8,359 nt of DNA from DASPKW01 sp038244055 (GTDB taxonomy: Bacteria > Planctomycetota > Phycisphaerae > Tepidisphaerales > Tepidisphaeraceae): positions 1-8,359 of the forward strand of contig JBBRTW010000325.1 of assembly GCA_038244055.1 (NCBI GenBank), in the 5' to 3' direction. The notes below the pieces were generated by a model. It saw only the letters and a list, made by a program, of their open reading frames with translations. It made no database searches and was not told the DNA's origin. Made by a program: the position numbers and the translations under genes. How positions within the stretch are numbered: the stretch's first letter is position 1; every line of letters begins with the position of its first letter. Positions 6,275-8,359 of this stretch are shown in pieces.

Positions 6275-6284
6275 ACAGTGGCGG

Positions 6285-6337
6285 CCGTAAGACTTTTTAC
6301 GGACCTTCCGTATAGCTCACCATCACGCAAGACTTTT
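6285..6337 (+). promoter_or_regulatory. hisS leader with overlapping small hairpins and a 9-bp direct repeat
   Basis: CCGTAA (6285-6290) pairs with TTACGG (6297-6302); ACGGA (6299-6303) pairs with TCCGT (6307-6311). The two stems share bases and cannot both form. AAGACTTTT occurs at 6289-6297 and again at 6329-6337, right against the hisS start. TATAGC (6311-6316) may be a -10 box. No Shine-Dalgarno precedes hisS. Regulatory meaning is unproven. Confidence 0.3.
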
Positions 6338-7758
<1,421 letters not shown>

Positions 7759-7762
7759 TACC

Positions 7763-8359
7763 TCAAGAATAAGTAATCGTAATCACATCCCCCTTCGCGG
7801 GGTCGAAGTTTCCCTGAATCACATAATGGAGCGGATCGGTCAGCGCCTGCACCTGGCCATTTCCGTGCTTCACGCTGAATGTGAGCATGTGGCCATTGCC
7901 GACCACATATCGGCCGATGTTGGTGAGCGAAAGGGTTACGCCCCAGGCGCGGAAGAACTCGCCGAGGGTGTAGGCATGGGGGTCGAGATCGTGCATGTGG
8001 AGGTAGCCTTCTTCGGTGGCATGCACGTGGAACGAAGGATAGGTGTTGGCGACATTGGGGTCCTGGAAATCGCCGATGCCGCCTTCGATGTCGGCCTTTC
8101 GGTTGACGCCGTTGTCGTTGATGTTCACGACCAGCAGGGCGTGGGTGTGGCTGTCATAGGCGTTCTCGCCCTGGGCGATTTCGCCGGCGGTGGCGACTCG
8201 GGTGTGGTCTTCCATGGGGACGATATCGCCGGCCGCGCGGTCCGTCAGAACATCGAACGCATTGCCGCTGCCGGTCCAGCCGCGCGAATCGAGAATGTCG
8301 TTGCCCGCGCCGCCGGTGAGGGTATCCAGGCCGTTGTTATCGTTGAGGGTGACGGATTG
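7763..8359 (-). CDS. C-terminal part of a secreted RTX-repeat protein with a His-rich terminal domain
   Basis: The frame is open from the window edge to TGA at 7763-7765, giving 198 residues of a longer protein; the ATG at 8215 is internal (residue 49 here), not the start. Near the beginning, LTGGAGNDIL (14-23) is one hemolysin-type calcium-binding (RTX) nonapeptide unit, so the protein is probably exported. The remainder is a domain with paired histidines: HTH (71-73), HVH (111-113) and HMHDLDPH (121-128), then YTLGEFFRAWG (130-140), GNGHMLTFSV and a C-terminal beta-like DVITITYS. I recognise the pattern of paired histidines followed by TLGxFFxxWG from other secreted bacterial proteins but know no established name or function; metal binding is an inference. 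It is convergent with hisS. The full length and the other domains lie outside the window. Confidence 0.75.
   Translation of the reverse strand, partial: QSVTLNDNNGLDTLTGGAGNDILDSRGWTGSGNAFDVLTDRAAGDIVPMEDHTRVATAGEIAQGENAYDSHTHALLVVNINDNGVNRKADIEGGIGDFQDPNVANTYPSFHVHATEEGYLHMHDLDPHAYTLGEFFRAWGVTLSLTNIGRYVVGNGHMLTFSVKHGNGQVQALTDPLHYVIQGNFDPAKGDVITITYS

Noticed and set aside
6254..6337. Upstream TTG start giving hisS 28 extra residues
   Set aside because: The extension would be encoded by the tig terminator and leader hairpins and is not part of the family's N-terminus.
7763..8215. A 150-residue stand-alone gene starting at the ATG at 8215
   Set aside because: The same frame is open to the window edge and encodes an RTX unit upstream of that Met, so the ATG is internal.

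Overview
The window is GC-rich bacterial chromosome, most likely from a planctomycete (Phycisphaerae-like). This is an inference from three things: a secreted thioredoxin/PDZ protein of a type typical of Planctomycetota and Verrucomicrobiota, a sigma-like protein with a membrane tail, and a trigger factor with a degenerate isomerase domain. There are no rRNA or tRNA genes, CRISPR arrays, phage genes or transposase genes.

Layout. Positions 1-665 (minus) hold the first 221 codons of a RarD-type EamA permease, cut by the window edge. Its start codon abuts an array of 7-bp tandem repeats (667-743, decaying in phase to about 785). Positions 859-2118 (minus) hold a class C beta-lactamase-family serine hydrolase, interrupted in frame by a 132-bp insertion that contains a perfect 15-bp inverted repeat and is bounded by an 8-bp direct repeat. 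Diverging from it is a sigma-70-like protein with a C-terminal membrane segment (2271-3020, plus). Next comes a secreted thioredoxin-fold/PDZ protein with CxxCxxC and CxxCH motifs (3113-4450), whose 3' side carries a coding-like tail in the -1 frame (to 4584). Trigger factor (tig, 4797-6200) ends at a strong intrinsic terminator, and histidyl-tRNA synthetase (hisS, 6338-7624) follows. A 138-bp convergent gap holds a second 7-bp repeat array and an imperfect inverted repeat. The window closes with the C-terminal 198 residues of a large secreted protein (minus, 7763 to the edge) that has an RTX calcium-binding repeat and a histidine-rich domain.

How the parts fit. tig and hisS are housekeeping genes for chaperoning nascent chains and charging tRNA-His; the terminator between them suggests separate transcription. 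The sigma-like gene and the Trx/PDZ gene run in the same direction 92 bp apart and could be linked, but nothing in the sequence proves it. The hydrolase, permease and RTX protein look like independent genes.

The most notable content is not a multi-gene system. It is small repetitive DNA: an in-frame palindromic insertion inside an otherwise intact enzyme gene, and two unrelated heptamer arrays, one sitting where the ribosome-binding region of a gene should be.
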